NCBI GenBank assembly: GCA_009777725.1
Contig: WRLG01000017.1
Location: 1 to 64,000, forward strand
Source of the DNA: Oscillospiraceae bacterium
Lineage (GTDB): Bacteria > Bacillota > Clostridia > Oscillospirales > Ruminococcaceae
Direction: 5' to 3'
DNA: 64,000 bases
Of this stretch, positions 53,338-61,806 are shown one piece after another. The notes beneath the pieces are model-generated. The model was not told the origin of the DNA, ran no database searches, and saw nothing but the letters and a program-made list of their open reading frames with translations. Position 1 is the first letter of the stretch. Every line of letters starts with the position of its first letter. A program made the position numbers and the translations under genes.

Positions 53338-54980
53338 TAGTACCATATATCGTACTGAACCACCATGACCCCATCGAGAGCCGTTGTCTGTCTGCCAACT
53401 CGGCTTGCGCCTCCGTTTTCACGGGCATATCTTTGGAATTTCAGAGCGGATTCATCGGTAAGAAGCCTGTCATAAACCCTCTTATCGGTAACGCGTATAT
53501 GCGCCGTGTTTTTCTTCGGTGTCTTGAAAGCTTCGTCAAATTCCGCCAGCAAGCCTGCTTCCGCCGCCGCAAGAGTGTCAAATTCCTTGTTGTTCACTTT
53601 AAAGTAGTTATTTGTTGTGCTTGTTGCCGCAGGAGGGGTGAAGTAGGTGATAACCGTTCCGCTTGCGCGCGTTCCCGTTGCCGGCTTTAGGTGCGAAGTT
53701 GTAATCCAAGAATCCGGGACGAGGAAGAAGGCATAGCGGATATAATTCTTGTCGTGAGAGTTTTTAGGGTCGCCCCATGTCGCGTCAATATTATACCAGC
53801 TTCCGCCGACTGAAACCTTGTTCCAAGCGTGCGACATGCCATCGAAGCGTAAGCCCGGGATGACCATTGCATTGATTCCCGCCAAGTCGCAAAGATATAA
53901 AAACGATTTTGCATAGCCCGCGCACTGAAGCCCCGCTCCCTTACCTAAAACGCCGTTATAGGCGGTACTGCTCCAGCCATCGCCGGATTCGGCGAATTCG
54001 TTGGCAAGGATGAGATGCTCATAAATTGCCTTAACCCTGTTGTAATCGCCGGACTGCGCGTTAACGCGGTTTACAATGGTGCTTGCCGCAGTTGCAAGCT
54101 CGTTTTGCAGCCTTGTCAGCTCGTCCGCACTTCTTACAAGGTAGCTTAAAGTGATTGAGCCGAAGCCGAAAGGAACATTGGGGGTCATCCAGAAAAGCTG
54201 GGGCTCTTGATTGTAGACCAAGCCGTAAACCTTGTATATATCGTCCGATAAAAGCCCATCGGGAACGGAGACACGTGTTTGAAGGTTATAAGCGGCGTTT
54301 ACGATATTGGAATAAAGTTGCTTTTGCTTTTCGCCTAGCTGCTGATAGCCTAGCCTTTGCGTATAATCAACCTTATGCCTTTGGGTTGCGTTAGGGTCAA
54401 CGGTTACCGTTGCGGTGGATTCCGTGGGTGCCGCCGTTGTGGTTGTGGTTACTCGCGTGGTGGTGGTTGCGGTGGTTCCTGCCGTTGTCCGCGCGGTCGT
54501 TGTCGCGGGGGCTTCCTCGGTTAGGTAATCGGAATGGATAAAAGAGCCGTCGGTAAGCTTATAATAGCCGGTATCGGTAACGGCGACCACCGTCACCCTC
54601 TCGCCCTTTTCATACCTTCTTACCTGTTCCGAGCCTATGATAGCATTTCTTCTGGAGTAGCAAGCCTGATTGGTGTAGTATACCCCGCTGATTGCCGTTT
54701 CTCTCCAGCCTGCCGCCGCTGTTGTCGTTTGGCTTGCGGTTTCGGTGGCGGTTGTGGTGGTTTCGGAAACGGTAGTTGTTTCTTCTTCCGTTTCGGTCGC
54801 TTCGGTCGTGGTGATTTCCGGGGTGGTTGTGGTTTCCTCGGTTGTTGTCATCGGTGTAATGACGCTTGTTTCCTCGGGGACGGGCGGCAAGCCGTCAATA
54901 TCTTCATCGGTTCTTTGGCAAGCGGCTAAAATTGATGCCGCCATGATTGCCGCGAGCAGTAAGCTTAGTTTCCTTTTCAT
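53337..54980 (-). CDS. Transglutaminase-fold lipoprotein with SH3 domain, paralogue 1
   Basis: This ~547-residue protein has signal MKRKLSLLLAAIMAASILAAC with its lipobox, a Thr/Glu-rich linker, a bacterial SH3 domain (VYYTNQACYSRRN... to GSFIHSDYL, residues ~95-155), a second Thr-rich linker and the transglutaminase core GLQCAGYAKS (Cys), SHAWNKVSVGGSWYNID (His, Asp) and ATWGDP. Only this copy has the SH3 domain, which should bind cell wall. ATG 54980 is used; ATG 54989 is possible. Confidence 0.87.
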   Translation of the reverse strand: MKRKLSLLLAAIMAASILAACQRTDEDIDGLPPVPEETSVITPMTTTEETTTTPEITTTEATETEEETTTVSETTTTATETASQTTTAAAGWRETAISGVYYTNQACYSRRNAIIGSEQVRRYEKGERVTVVAVTDTGYYKLTDGSFIHSDYLTEEAPATTTARTTAGTTATTTTRVTTTTTAAPTESTATVTVDPNATQRHKVDYTQRLGYQQLGEKQKQLYSNIVNAAYNLQTRVSVPDGLLSDDIYKVYGLVYNQEPQLFWMTPNVPFGFGSITLSYLVRSADELTRLQNELATAASTIVNRVNAQSGDYNRVKAIYEHLILANEFAESGDGWSSTAYNGVLGKGAGLQCAGYAKSFLYLCDLAGINAMVIPGLRFDGMSHAWNKVSVGGSWYNIDATWGDPKNSHDKNYIRYAFFLVPDSWITTSHLKPATGTRASGTVITYFTPPAATSTTNNYFKVNNKEFDTLAAAEAGLLAEFDEAFKTPKKNTAHIRVTDKRVYDRLLTDESALKFQRYARENGGASRVGRQTTALDGVMVVQYDIWY

Positions 54981-55007
54981 AAGTATCATCTTCTCCTTTA
55001 ATGTTAA

Positions 55008-55862
55008 TTAAATTTCCTGTAAACTATTTCTAGGCAAGGTCGCTTTGATTTTAGCAATTCGCATATCACCCGTACTCAGCACCTTGAATTTTACGCCCTC
55101 GCGCTCTGCCTCGGGTGTTTCGTTCTCCTCGGGAATCCGCCCTAACAAATCAATGACAAAGCCGCTCATGGTTTCAAAATCGTTATCCTCCGGCAGAATA
55201 ATCCCCAGCTGGTGAAGAATATCGTCCGGCGAAGCCGCCCCGTCAATAATAAAGACCCCGTCTGATTCACGGATTAACGCCTCTTCTTCCTCGGCGTCAA
55301 ATTCATCTTGGATATTGCCGACGATAGCCTCCACGACATCCTCCATTGTAACCAGCCCTGCCGTTCCCCCGTACTCATCGATAATGACAGCCATCTGCAT
55401 TTTATTAAGGGTAAGTCTGGTAAAAACCTGCCGGCAGGAGAGCGTTTTCGGAAGATATATGGTTTTTCTGATAAAGGTTTTTATGTCGGTTTCGTCTGCT
55501 TGCGCCGAGCCGATTAAGCAAAGCAAGTCCTTGACGCAGATAATGCCGATAATGCGGTCAACGCTTTCTTCATAAACGGGTAAGCGCGAAAACCCCGTGC
55601 CTATAGAAGCTTTAACAACCTCCGATACGGAAGCCGCAGAGCATACGGCGGTTACATCGGTACGGTGGGTCATAATATCGCCCGCCGTTAAATCACGAAA
55701 TTCCAAAACCTTGTTAATCATTTTGTGCGCCTGCTCTTCAATAACGCCGCTTTCACTCCCCTCTTCAACGAGCAGAAGGATGTCCTTCTCCGTCACGTTG
55801 CTTTTGGAAGAAAATAACTTTGAAAACAAGCGCGTAAACCCGGGTAAACTGTCAGATTCCAT
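55008..55862 (-). CDS. CBS-domain protein (CorC/HlyC family)
   Basis: This 284-residue protein has two CBS motifs (MTHRTDVTAVCSAASVSEVV; QVFTRLTLNKMQMAVIID with EYGGTAGLVTMEDVVE) and a C-terminal CorC/HlyC domain (FETMSGFVIDLLGRIPEENE). The membrane DUF21 domain of the longer relatives is absent. Family members are tied to metal-ion homeostasis. ATG 55862 is 6 bases from GGGAG. Confidence 0.88.
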   Translation of the reverse strand: MESDSLPGFTRLFSKLFSSKSNVTEKDILLLVEEGSESGVIEEQAHKMINKVLEFRDLTAGDIMTHRTDVTAVCSAASVSEVVKASIGTGFSRLPVYEESVDRIIGIICVKDLLCLIGSAQADETDIKTFIRKTIYLPKTLSCRQVFTRLTLNKMQMAVIIDEYGGTAGLVTMEDVVEAIVGNIQDEFDAEEEEALIRESDGVFIIDGAASPDDILHQLGIILPEDNDFETMSGFVIDLLGRIPEENETPEAEREGVKFKVLSTGDMRIAKIKATLPRNSLQEI

Positions 55863-55929
55863 AATCAACTCCCTTTCAGAACAAATTACATTTTTTTACA
55901 ATATCAGTCGTTTTCCTGATACACTAAGA

Positions 55930-55958
55930 ATTATACACCAATTCAACTCAAATGTCAA
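55930..55958 (-). promoter_or_regulatory. Promoter of the CorC-like gene
   Basis: On the minus strand TTGACA (55958-55953), a 17-base spacer and TATAAT (55935-55930) lie about 70 bases upstream. Confidence 0.85.
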
Positions 55959-56202
55959 TGAATATAACTATACCAAATATATGCCCAAAACTCCCCTCAA
56001 TCTGTGAAAAACGCACTATTCTCGCGTGTTTTTTCGGATTTTGAGCTTTTTTTGATGCCGAACCGAAGTCAGATTGTAAATAAAATGTAACCATTTGGAG
56101 GTGCGGGGGTGGGAATGGGCGTTTGTAAATGCTTGCTTGGGGCGGTTGGTCGCGGGACGAAGCATAAAAAAACATTGTTAGGGGAAAATTTTATTTTCCC
56201 CC
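55959..56202. other. Intergenic gap with one hairpin
   Basis: Between the divergent promoters of the CorC-like and DHH genes the only structure seen is the hairpin GGGGAAAAT / ATTTTCCCC at 56181-56200. No gene is supported here. Confidence 0.6.
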
Positions 56203-56231
56203 TTGTATTTTATTAAATAATGGTGTATAAT
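56203..56231 (+). promoter_or_regulatory. Promoter of the DHH gene
   Basis: TTGTAT (56203-56208), 17 bases, TATAAT (56226-56231). A GGGGAAAA/TTTTCCCC hairpin precedes it. Confidence 0.75.
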
Positions 56232-56267
56232 GGAGATAGTAATGCTGATTAAGGGAGATGTTACATA

Positions 56268-57191
56268 GTGAAATACAGAATGAGACTGGTTACCCGTTCG
56301 GATTTTGACGGGCTTGCCTGCGGTGCTCTGTTAAAGGACGTAGGTATTATAGACCATTGGCAGTTCGCCCACCCTAAGGATTTGCAAGACGGGCTTATCG
56401 AGGTTACGCCCAAGGATTGCTTGGCTAACGTCCCTTATGTTGAAGGCTGTGGCTTGTGGTTTGACCATCATTCAAGCGAGTTTGAAAGAACCGAGCTTGC
56501 GGGCAAGTATGTCGGGGAGAGCCGCCTTGAAGATTCCTGCGCGCGCATTATATATGATTATTACGGCGGCAAGGCGCGTTTTTCGCATTATGAGGACATG
56601 ATGATTGCCGTGGATAAGGTTGACGCGGGAAAGCTTACCCGCGAAGAAATCTTGAATCCAAGCGGCTGGATTTTGGTAGGCTTCCTTATGGACCCGCGCA
56701 CGGGCTTGGGTCGCTGGAGGAATTTTACCATTTCAAATTATCAGCTTATGGAAAAGCTGATTGACTGTTGCCGCACGATGAGCACGGACGAAATACTGGA
56801 GCTTCCCGACGTTAAAGAGCGGATTGAAATATATTTAGAGCAGAATGAAAAATTTATCGAAATGGTTAAAAAATATACGCGGGTGGAAAAGGACGTAATC
56901 ATAAGCGACCTGCGCGGCGTTGACCCGATTTATTCGGGCAATCGATTTGTTATCTACAGCCTTTATCCCGAGCAGAATATCTCCGCTTGGATTGTAAGCG
57001 GAAGGGGCGGCAAGGGTTGCGCGGCGGCGGTAGGTTATTCCATACTTAACCGCAGTTCAAATGTCAATGTAGGCAGACTTATGCTTAAATACGGCGGCGG
57101 CGGACATCATAATGTCGGAACATGCCAGTTCACCGACGAAAATATGGAAGCGGAGCTGCCCAAAATGCTTGACGAGTTGGTTAACGGTTAA
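56268..57191 (+). CDS. DHH-family phosphoesterase
   Basis: This 307-residue protein has the DHH domain (TRSDFDGLACGALL; WFDHHSSE) and a DHHA1-like end (LKYGGGGHHNVGTCQF). It resembles exopolyphosphatase/nanoRNase-type enzymes, though the fold also serves other phosphodiesters. It starts with ATG or GTG near 56268; GTG 56268 follows GGGAGATG. It is convergent with alr, 3 bases apart. Confidence 0.85.
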   Translation: MKYRMRLVTRSDFDGLACGALLKDVGIIDHWQFAHPKDLQDGLIEVTPKDCLANVPYVEGCGLWFDHHSSEFERTELAGKYVGESRLEDSCARIIYDYYGGKARFSHYEDMMIAVDKVDAGKLTREEILNPSGWILVGFLMDPRTGLGRWRNFTISNYQLMEKLIDCCRTMSTDEILELPDVKERIEIYLEQNEKFIEMVKKYTRVEKDVIISDLRGVDPIYSGNRFVIYSLYPEQNISAWIVSGRGGKGCAAAVGYSILNRSSNVNVGRLMLKYGGGGHHNVGTCQFTDENMEAELPKMLDELVNG

Positions 57192-57194
57192 CAG

Positions 57195-58334
57195 TCAGCT
57201 CAAATAAACTCTGGGTACTCTCGCACTCACGCCGCATACCAGCTCATAGCCTATAGTCCCCATCATTTCGGCTAATTGGTCGGCGGTGATTATTTCATCG
57301 CCGTCCTTTCCTATTAAGGTAACCAAGCCGCCTTGCTTTACGGATTCAATATCCGTAACATCAACCATCATCTGGTCCATGCAGACTCTTCCGATAATCG
57401 GTGCTTTTTTGCCGTTAATAAGGACATGGGCTTTATTTGACAGCAGGCGCGGATAGCCGTCCGCGTAGCCTACGGGAATCGTGGCGGTGATGATGTCCTT
57501 TTCGGCGGTGTAGGTCATGCCGTAGCCCGCGCTCCGCCCTTTCAAAAGCAGCTTTACCTGCGAAATTCTTGCCTTAAAATCCATAACGGGCTCCAGCCCC
57601 TTCGGCAAGGAAAGCTCCGTATCCGGCGCGAGACCGTATAAGGTAATGCCGAGCCTTGCCAGCGTGCTTCGGTCGTCCTTATGTAAGAGCGCGCCCGCGC
57701 TGTTGGTAAAATGGCGTTCCTTAAAGCTTACGCCGCACCGCTCACATTCGTTTACTGCCGCAAAGAACAGTTCCTTTTGCTTGCTTGTATAGCCGCGCTT
57801 GGCTTCCTCCGCGCTGTCAGCGGCGGCAAAATGAGTAAAAATCCCCTCCGCGCTTAAATTGTTCAATTTAGCTATGGCAAGGATTTCCTTTGTGCATGGA
57901 ACACGGTCAAAAGCGTCAAGCCCTACCCTGCCCATGCCCGTGTCAAGCTTTATATGAATTCTCAGCGGCTTCGCGGCGTTTTCCGATAATGCCCTTGCGT
58001 GCTCGGCGGATACGGCGGTCTGTATTATATTTTGATTGTGTAATGCCTCCGTGACCTCCCTTTCGGGGGGGCTCCAGCTTAATATTAAAATTTCGCCCGT
58101 GCACCCGCCTGCGCGGAGCTTAACCGCTTCCGCCAAATTAGAAACAGCAAAAAAATCAATGCCCATGCTTTGGTACAGCCGCATAAGTTCCGCATCGCCG
58201 TGACCGTAGGCATCGGCTTTTATGACGCATACGGGCTTAGTCGCTTTGTCCAGCAAGGCTTTCAGTATGAGCAGGTTTTTCTCTGCCCTGTCTAAGTGAA
58301 TTTCCGCCCAAGCGCGGTTTAGAATTTTCTTCAT
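57195..58334 (-). CDS. alr: Alanine racemase
   Basis: This PLP enzyme interconverts L- and D-alanine for peptidoglycan. The 379-residue protein has the PLP lysine K39 in VIKADAYGHG, the second-base Tyr region GYGMTYTAEKDIITATIPVG and GRVCMDQMMVD. Length is normal. It is transcribed away from aspartokinase. Confidence 0.95.
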   Translation of the reverse strand: MKKILNRAWAEIHLDRAEKNLLILKALLDKATKPVCVIKADAYGHGDAELMRLYQSMGIDFFAVSNLAEAVKLRAGGCTGEILILSWSPPEREVTEALHNQNIIQTAVSAEHARALSENAAKPLRIHIKLDTGMGRVGLDAFDRVPCTKEILAIAKLNNLSAEGIFTHFAAADSAEEAKRGYTSKQKELFFAAVNECERCGVSFKERHFTNSAGALLHKDDRSTLARLGITLYGLAPDTELSLPKGLEPVMDFKARISQVKLLLKGRSAGYGMTYTAEKDIITATIPVGYADGYPRLLSNKAHVLINGKKAPIIGRVCMDQMMVDVTDIESVKQGGLVTLIGKDGDEIITADQLAEMMGTIGYELVCGVSARVPRVYLS

Positions 58335-58369
58335 ATACAGCCTCCGTTATGAATAATTTTAAAAAAACA

Positions 58370-58398
58370 TTGATTATCGCGCAAAATTAATATATAAT
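58370..58398 (+). promoter_or_regulatory. Promoter of the aspartokinase gene
   Basis: TTGATT (58370-58375), 17 bases and TATAAT (58393-58398) give a leader of ~80 bases. Confidence 0.75.
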
Positions 58399-58432
58399 AG
58401 AAATAAAAACAAAACCGAAAGGGGGAACAAGA

Positions 58433-58487
58433 CCATGCCGCGTTCATGACAGGGTTATGTGAAGGCGCGGCATGGTTACAGCAATGA
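58433..58487 (+). promoter_or_regulatory. Leader with two overlapping mini-ORFs and start-sequestering hairpin
   Basis: After AAAGGGGG, ATG 58435 opens MPRS-stop; its TGA overlaps ATG 58446, which opens a 13-codon frame (MTGLCEGAAWLQQ) whose TGA overlaps ATG 58484 of the kinase. The perfect 10-bp stem CCATGCCGCG/CGCGGCATGG (58433-58442 / 58466-58475) spans these frames. Confidence 0.6.
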
Positions 58488-59809
58488 AAAATCTTAAGGT
58501 GGTAAAATTCGGCGGCAGTTCGCTGGCTGATGCGGGTCAGTTTAAAAAAGCGGCGGATATTATTCTTTCTCACCCGTCAAGGAGGTTTGTAATCGCCTCC
58601 GCGCCCGGCAAGCGTTATGCGGAGGATGAAAAGGTTACGGATATGCTCTACAACTGTTATAACAAAGCGGCTGGGGGCGGCAGCTTCAGCGAGGATTTTA
58701 AGGCGATTGAAGAGCGGTTCAAAGAAATCATCAAGGGGCTGAACCTAAGTGTCAACCTTGATGCGGAGTTTAAAAGTATTAAGGATGCGTTCGCTCACCG
58801 CGCCGGGCGCGACTATGCCGCAAGCCGAGGGGAATATCTCAACGGCATAATTTTAGCGGATTATCTGGGCTTTAATTTTATTGACCCCGCGGGATATATC
58901 CGCTTCAATGAGAGCGGCGTTTTTGATTTGGAGAAAACCATAGAGCTTCTGCGCCCCAAGCTGGAGGAGGTTGAAAACGCGGTTATACCCGGGTTTTACG
59001 GTGCTATGCCCAACGATACCATCAGAACCTTTTCGCGGGGCGGCTCGGATATAACGGGCTCAATCGTTGCGCGGGCGGCTAAAGCGGACGTATATGAGAA
59101 TTGGACGGATGTATCCGGCTTCCTTATCTGCGACCCGCGAATCATCGAAAATCCCAAGCCGATAAGGACCATTACCTACCGAGAGCTTCGGGAGCTTGCC
59201 TACATGGGCGCAACGGTCCTCCATGAGGATGCGATTTTCCCTGTCCGCGCGGCGGGCATACCGATTAATATCAAAAACACCAACGCGCCCGAGGATAGAG
59301 GGACAATGATTGTAGCCGAATCAGACGAGGTAAGCAAGTATGTCATCACGGGAATCGCGGGCAAGAAGGGCTTTTGCGTTATTCATATTGAAAAGGATAT
59401 GATGAACAACGAGGTCGGCTTCGGCAGGAATGTACTGCGCGCACTTGAAAAGAGCGATTTGAATTTCGAGCATATGCCGTCGGGGATTGACACGATGAGC
59501 GTAATTGTAAATAAGGAGTGTATTAAAGGCAAAGAGAAAGCCGTGCTTGATGAAATCCGATTCAGAGTGAAGCCGGATTCTATTGAAATCGAGGAGGACC
59601 TTGCCTTAATTGCCGTGGTTGGGCGCGGAATGATTAAAACAAGGGGTACTGCCGGCAGAATTTTCTCCGCCTTAGCTCACGCGAGGGTTAACGTAAAGAT
59701 GATAGACCAGGGCTCTTCCGAGCTTAACGTAATTGTAGGCGTCAGCGAGGACGATTTCGACACAGCCGTAAAGGCTGTATATGACATTTTCGTGCTCACC
59801 CAAGAATAA
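58484..59809 (+). CDS. lysC: Aspartokinase
   Basis: Aspartokinase makes aspartyl phosphate, the first step to lysine, threonine and methionine. The 441-residue protein has KVVKFGGSSLADAGQF at the start, a kinase domain with FSRGGSDITGS, and two C-terminal ACT domains (e.g. IAVVGRGMIKTRGTAGRIFS). ATG 58484 is chosen because it is coupled to the leader ORF (ATGA); ATG 58472 in frame lies inside a hairpin stem. No homoserine dehydrogenase is fused. Confidence 0.9.
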   Translation: MKNLKVVKFGGSSLADAGQFKKAADIILSHPSRRFVIASAPGKRYAEDEKVTDMLYNCYNKAAGGGSFSEDFKAIEERFKEIIKGLNLSVNLDAEFKSIKDAFAHRAGRDYAASRGEYLNGIILADYLGFNFIDPAGYIRFNESGVFDLEKTIELLRPKLEEVENAVIPGFYGAMPNDTIRTFSRGGSDITGSIVARAAKADVYENWTDVSGFLICDPRIIENPKPIRTITYRELRELAYMGATVLHEDAIFPVRAAGIPINIKNTNAPEDRGTMIVAESDEVSKYVITGIAGKKGFCVIHIEKDMMNNEVGFGRNVLRALEKSDLNFEHMPSGIDTMSVIVNKECIKGKEKAVLDEIRFRVKPDSIEIEEDLALIAVVGRGMIKTRGTAGRIFSALAHARVNVKMIDQGSSELNVIVGVSEDDFDTAVKAVYDIFVLTQE

Positions 59810-59852
59810 TTATACATGATTGGGGCGGGTTTGTCAACTTGGCAGAATCGTA

Positions 59853-59903
59853 AAAAACGCGATAAACAGAGGCGACCCTAACCGCCCCTGTTTATCGCGT
59901 TTA
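59853..59903. terminator. Bidirectional terminator
   Basis: The stem AACGCGATAAACAG / CTGTTTATCGCGTT with A and T flanks separates aspartokinase from the minus-strand surface protein gene. Confidence 0.9.
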
Positions 59904-59926
59904 ATTGAAGCCTTACAATGAACAGC

Positions 59927-60244
59927 CTATTGAAATTTCGATTTTTTTGCTACGACTGCGGCGGCGGCTATGGCTGCCGGGATTGCGATGAAGGCGGCTG
60001 ACGAGTTGCCTGTTCGCGGGTTAACCCGGTCGCGCTCGTCAAACCTGTCCCCCTGCCCCTCGTCAACGAACCTGTCGGGTTGGGTATTTTGGGCTTCTTC
60101 AAAGCCATCCTCAAAGCCCTCTTCATAAAATTCATCGAGAATTTCTTCATCGCCCTCAAGCGGCGCGGCGTATAATGACAAGCCCGTAACCGCAAACATT
60201 GCCGCGCCGGCGGTCAGAGCCGCCAGAAGCTTCTTGGTTTTCAT
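59927..60244 (-). CDS. Small acidic surface protein with NPRTG sorting-like end
   Basis: This 105-residue protein has a signal peptide (MKTKKLLAALTAGAAMFAVT), an acidic body and a C-terminal NPRTG motif followed by a hydrophobic stretch and KKSK, as in sortase-anchored proteins. It is paralogous to the next gene over the signal and the sorting region. The ribosome site is TGGAGGA. Function is unknown. Confidence 0.75.
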   Translation of the reverse strand: MKTKKLLAALTAGAAMFAVTGLSLYAAPLEGDEEILDEFYEEGFEDGFEEAQNTQPDRFVDEGQGDRFDERDRVNPRTGNSSAAFIAIPAAIAAAAVVAKKSKFQ

Positions 60245-60361
60245 ATTTATTCCTCCATTTTTTTCAGTATTTAAGCTTTAATATATTGCTGTTAAAAATT
60301 ATTCCCTTTTAATTTATAATTATGTAAGAAGGATATATGAAAATTTTTACAAAAAAAAATA

Positions 60362-60380
60362 ACCCGCCTTTTGGGCGGGC
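60362..60380 (-). terminator. Terminator of the second surface protein
   Basis: On the minus strand CCCGCC-CAAAA-GGCGGG is followed by TTATTTTTTTTT. Confidence 0.88.
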
Positions 60381-60404
60381 ATATTTCAAAAAGTGAAAAT
60401 AAGC

Positions 60405-60713
60405 TTATTTCTTAGCTTTCTTAGCAACAATCGCTGCTGCAGCAAGTGCTACGGGGATTACTGCGATAGCAACGGAAGGGTTGCCTGTTGTGGGGTTGGG
60501 AACCGGAGCGGGGGGAGTGGGGTCAGTAGGCTCATCCCACGGCTCTTCAAAGGGTTCATCCCAAGGCTCTTCAAAAGGGTCTTCCTCAAAAGGGTCTTCC
60601 TCGAGTATGGGGTCTTCTTCGCCGGGGAGGGGAGCTGCGTAAGCAGACATACCTGCAACAGAGAGTACCATTGCGCCGGCTGCAAGAGCGGCAAGTAACT
60701 TCTTGATTTTCAT
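60405..60713 (-). CDS. Small acidic surface protein with NPTTG sorting-like end
   Basis: This 102-residue protein has signal MKIKKLLAALAAGAMVLSVA, an internal repeat of acidic/aromatic blocks (EEDPFEEDPFEEPWDEPFEE) and NPTTG followed by a hydrophobic stretch and KKAKK. ATG 60713 follows GGAGGAA. The same plan as its neighbour shows a duplication; the acidic repeat differs. Confidence 0.78.
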   Translation of the reverse strand: MKIKKLLAALAAGAMVLSVAGMSAYAAPLPGEEDPILEEDPFEEDPFEEPWDEPFEEPWDEPTDPTPPAPVPNPTTGNPSVAIAVIPVALAAAAIVAKKAKK

Positions 60714-60728
60714 TTGAAATTCCTCCAT

Positions 60729-60942
60729 TAAATAATTTTTTGTTTACAATTGGATTTTCTCTACGCTTATTATTATAACACAGCTTGCATACAGTTCACA
60801 ACTACTAATATAACCAATGTTTTATTAATTTTTGGTAATTTTTTCGTCATTATCAACAAAAATGGGATTTTTTTAATAATATTGATGAATATTTGGTTAC
60901 AATTTTTGATTTTTTTACCGCATTGTAACAATATTATGGTTA
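60729..60942. other. AT-rich gap without a gene
   Basis: The stretch upstream of the second surface protein is very AT-rich, with poly-T tracts. No gene or promoter on either strand was convincing. Confidence 0.5.
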
Positions 60943-60992
60943 CTCCGCCGCCTAAATCCTACGCGCTAAATGTTAAGATTTAGGTGGCGGAG
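60943..60992. repeat. Long hairpin after the HD gene
   Basis: CTCCGCCGCCTAAATC and GATTTAGGTGGCGGAG pair over 16 positions with one G-T. No long U-run follows on either strand. It may stabilise the 3' end of the HD-domain gene. Confidence 0.75.
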
Positions 60993-61003
60993 CGTTTACG
61001 CTG

Positions 61004-61606
61004 TTAAGGAGTATGCTTGCCCTCTATAAAGTAGGTTGCCTCCATATCGGCGGTTGACAGGGCGAAAGCCAGCGGAAATTTCTCGAAGGCATTGCCTACG
61101 TTGGTCTTATCCTCATTGCAGTTCGCCCCCGAAAAGCCCATATGGTAGCGGATTGCAAAAGCTTCCTCGCGGGAAAGCTTCATAAAACCCGTGATGATGT
61201 ACACCGATTTTTCCCCGTGACCGTAGGGGAGCGCGTCATTTACGGCATAGGCAGGGTATTTTTCCCACTCGCCCTTGCTGTTTTTGCGGTTGCGGTATTC
61301 CACCGTATAGAAATTGACCTTGCAAATATCGTGGAGCAGTGCGGCTATGGCTGCGGTTTCGCTGCTGAAATCCATTTTATAAAGCGTTTTTGCCCGCTCG
61401 CGCAAAAGATAATCCTTTAAGCAATGGTAAACATTCACGCTATGCTCCGCCAGACCGCCCTCGTAAGAGCCGTGATAGCGTGCACTTGCGGGTGCTTTAA
61501 AAAAATCGCTTTTATCCGAACGAAGATATTCAAGCAGCTTGTCCGCGCCCTCGCGTTTTATATTTTCGCTGTAAATTTTGATAAATTCACTTTTTACATC
61601 AGACAT
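61004..61606 (-). CDS. HD-domain phosphohydrolase
   Basis: This 200-residue protein has the HD metal motif (GGLAEHSVNVYHCL; ALLHDICKVNFY; later YGHGEKSVYII). Such proteins hydrolyse nucleotides or act on RNA ends. The start is ATG 61606. It stands alone with a hairpin at its 3' end. Confidence 0.85.
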   Translation of the reverse strand: MSDVKSEFIKIYSENIKREGADKLLEYLRSDKSDFFKAPASARYHGSYEGGLAEHSVNVYHCLKDYLLRERAKTLYKMDFSSETAAIAALLHDICKVNFYTVEYRNRKNSKGEWEKYPAYAVNDALPYGHGEKSVYIITGFMKLSREEAFAIRYHMGFSGANCNEDKTNVGNAFEKFPLAFALSTADMEATYFIEGKHTP

Positions 61607-61806
61607 ATTTTACGACCGCGCTTTAGCACCGCTTTTAAAGCCGCACGGTCTTGCCCCTCCCTTTTAATATAATTTCGCCGATACTATTATAATATATTAT
61701 AACATTTCGGCGCGCGGATGTCAAGTATGCGGCGAACGCCCGCTCCATTCACAACAACCCACCCCCGCGCATATTATGAACTGATAAAGTAAAATCAGTA
61801 GAAAGG

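Noticed and set aside
54260-54280. CACGTG near 54.27 kb as a third parS
   Set aside because: The flanks (GACACGTGTT) do not match TGTTNCACGTGNAACA.
54534-55011. Gly/Val-rich plus-strand frames opposite the Thr-rich linker
   Set aside because: They mirror the low-complexity Thr codons of the lipoprotein.
58472-58484. Aspartokinase start at ATG 58472
   Set aside because: It lies within the 3' arm of a perfect stem and the homologue-like N-terminus begins at 58484; kept only as an alternative.
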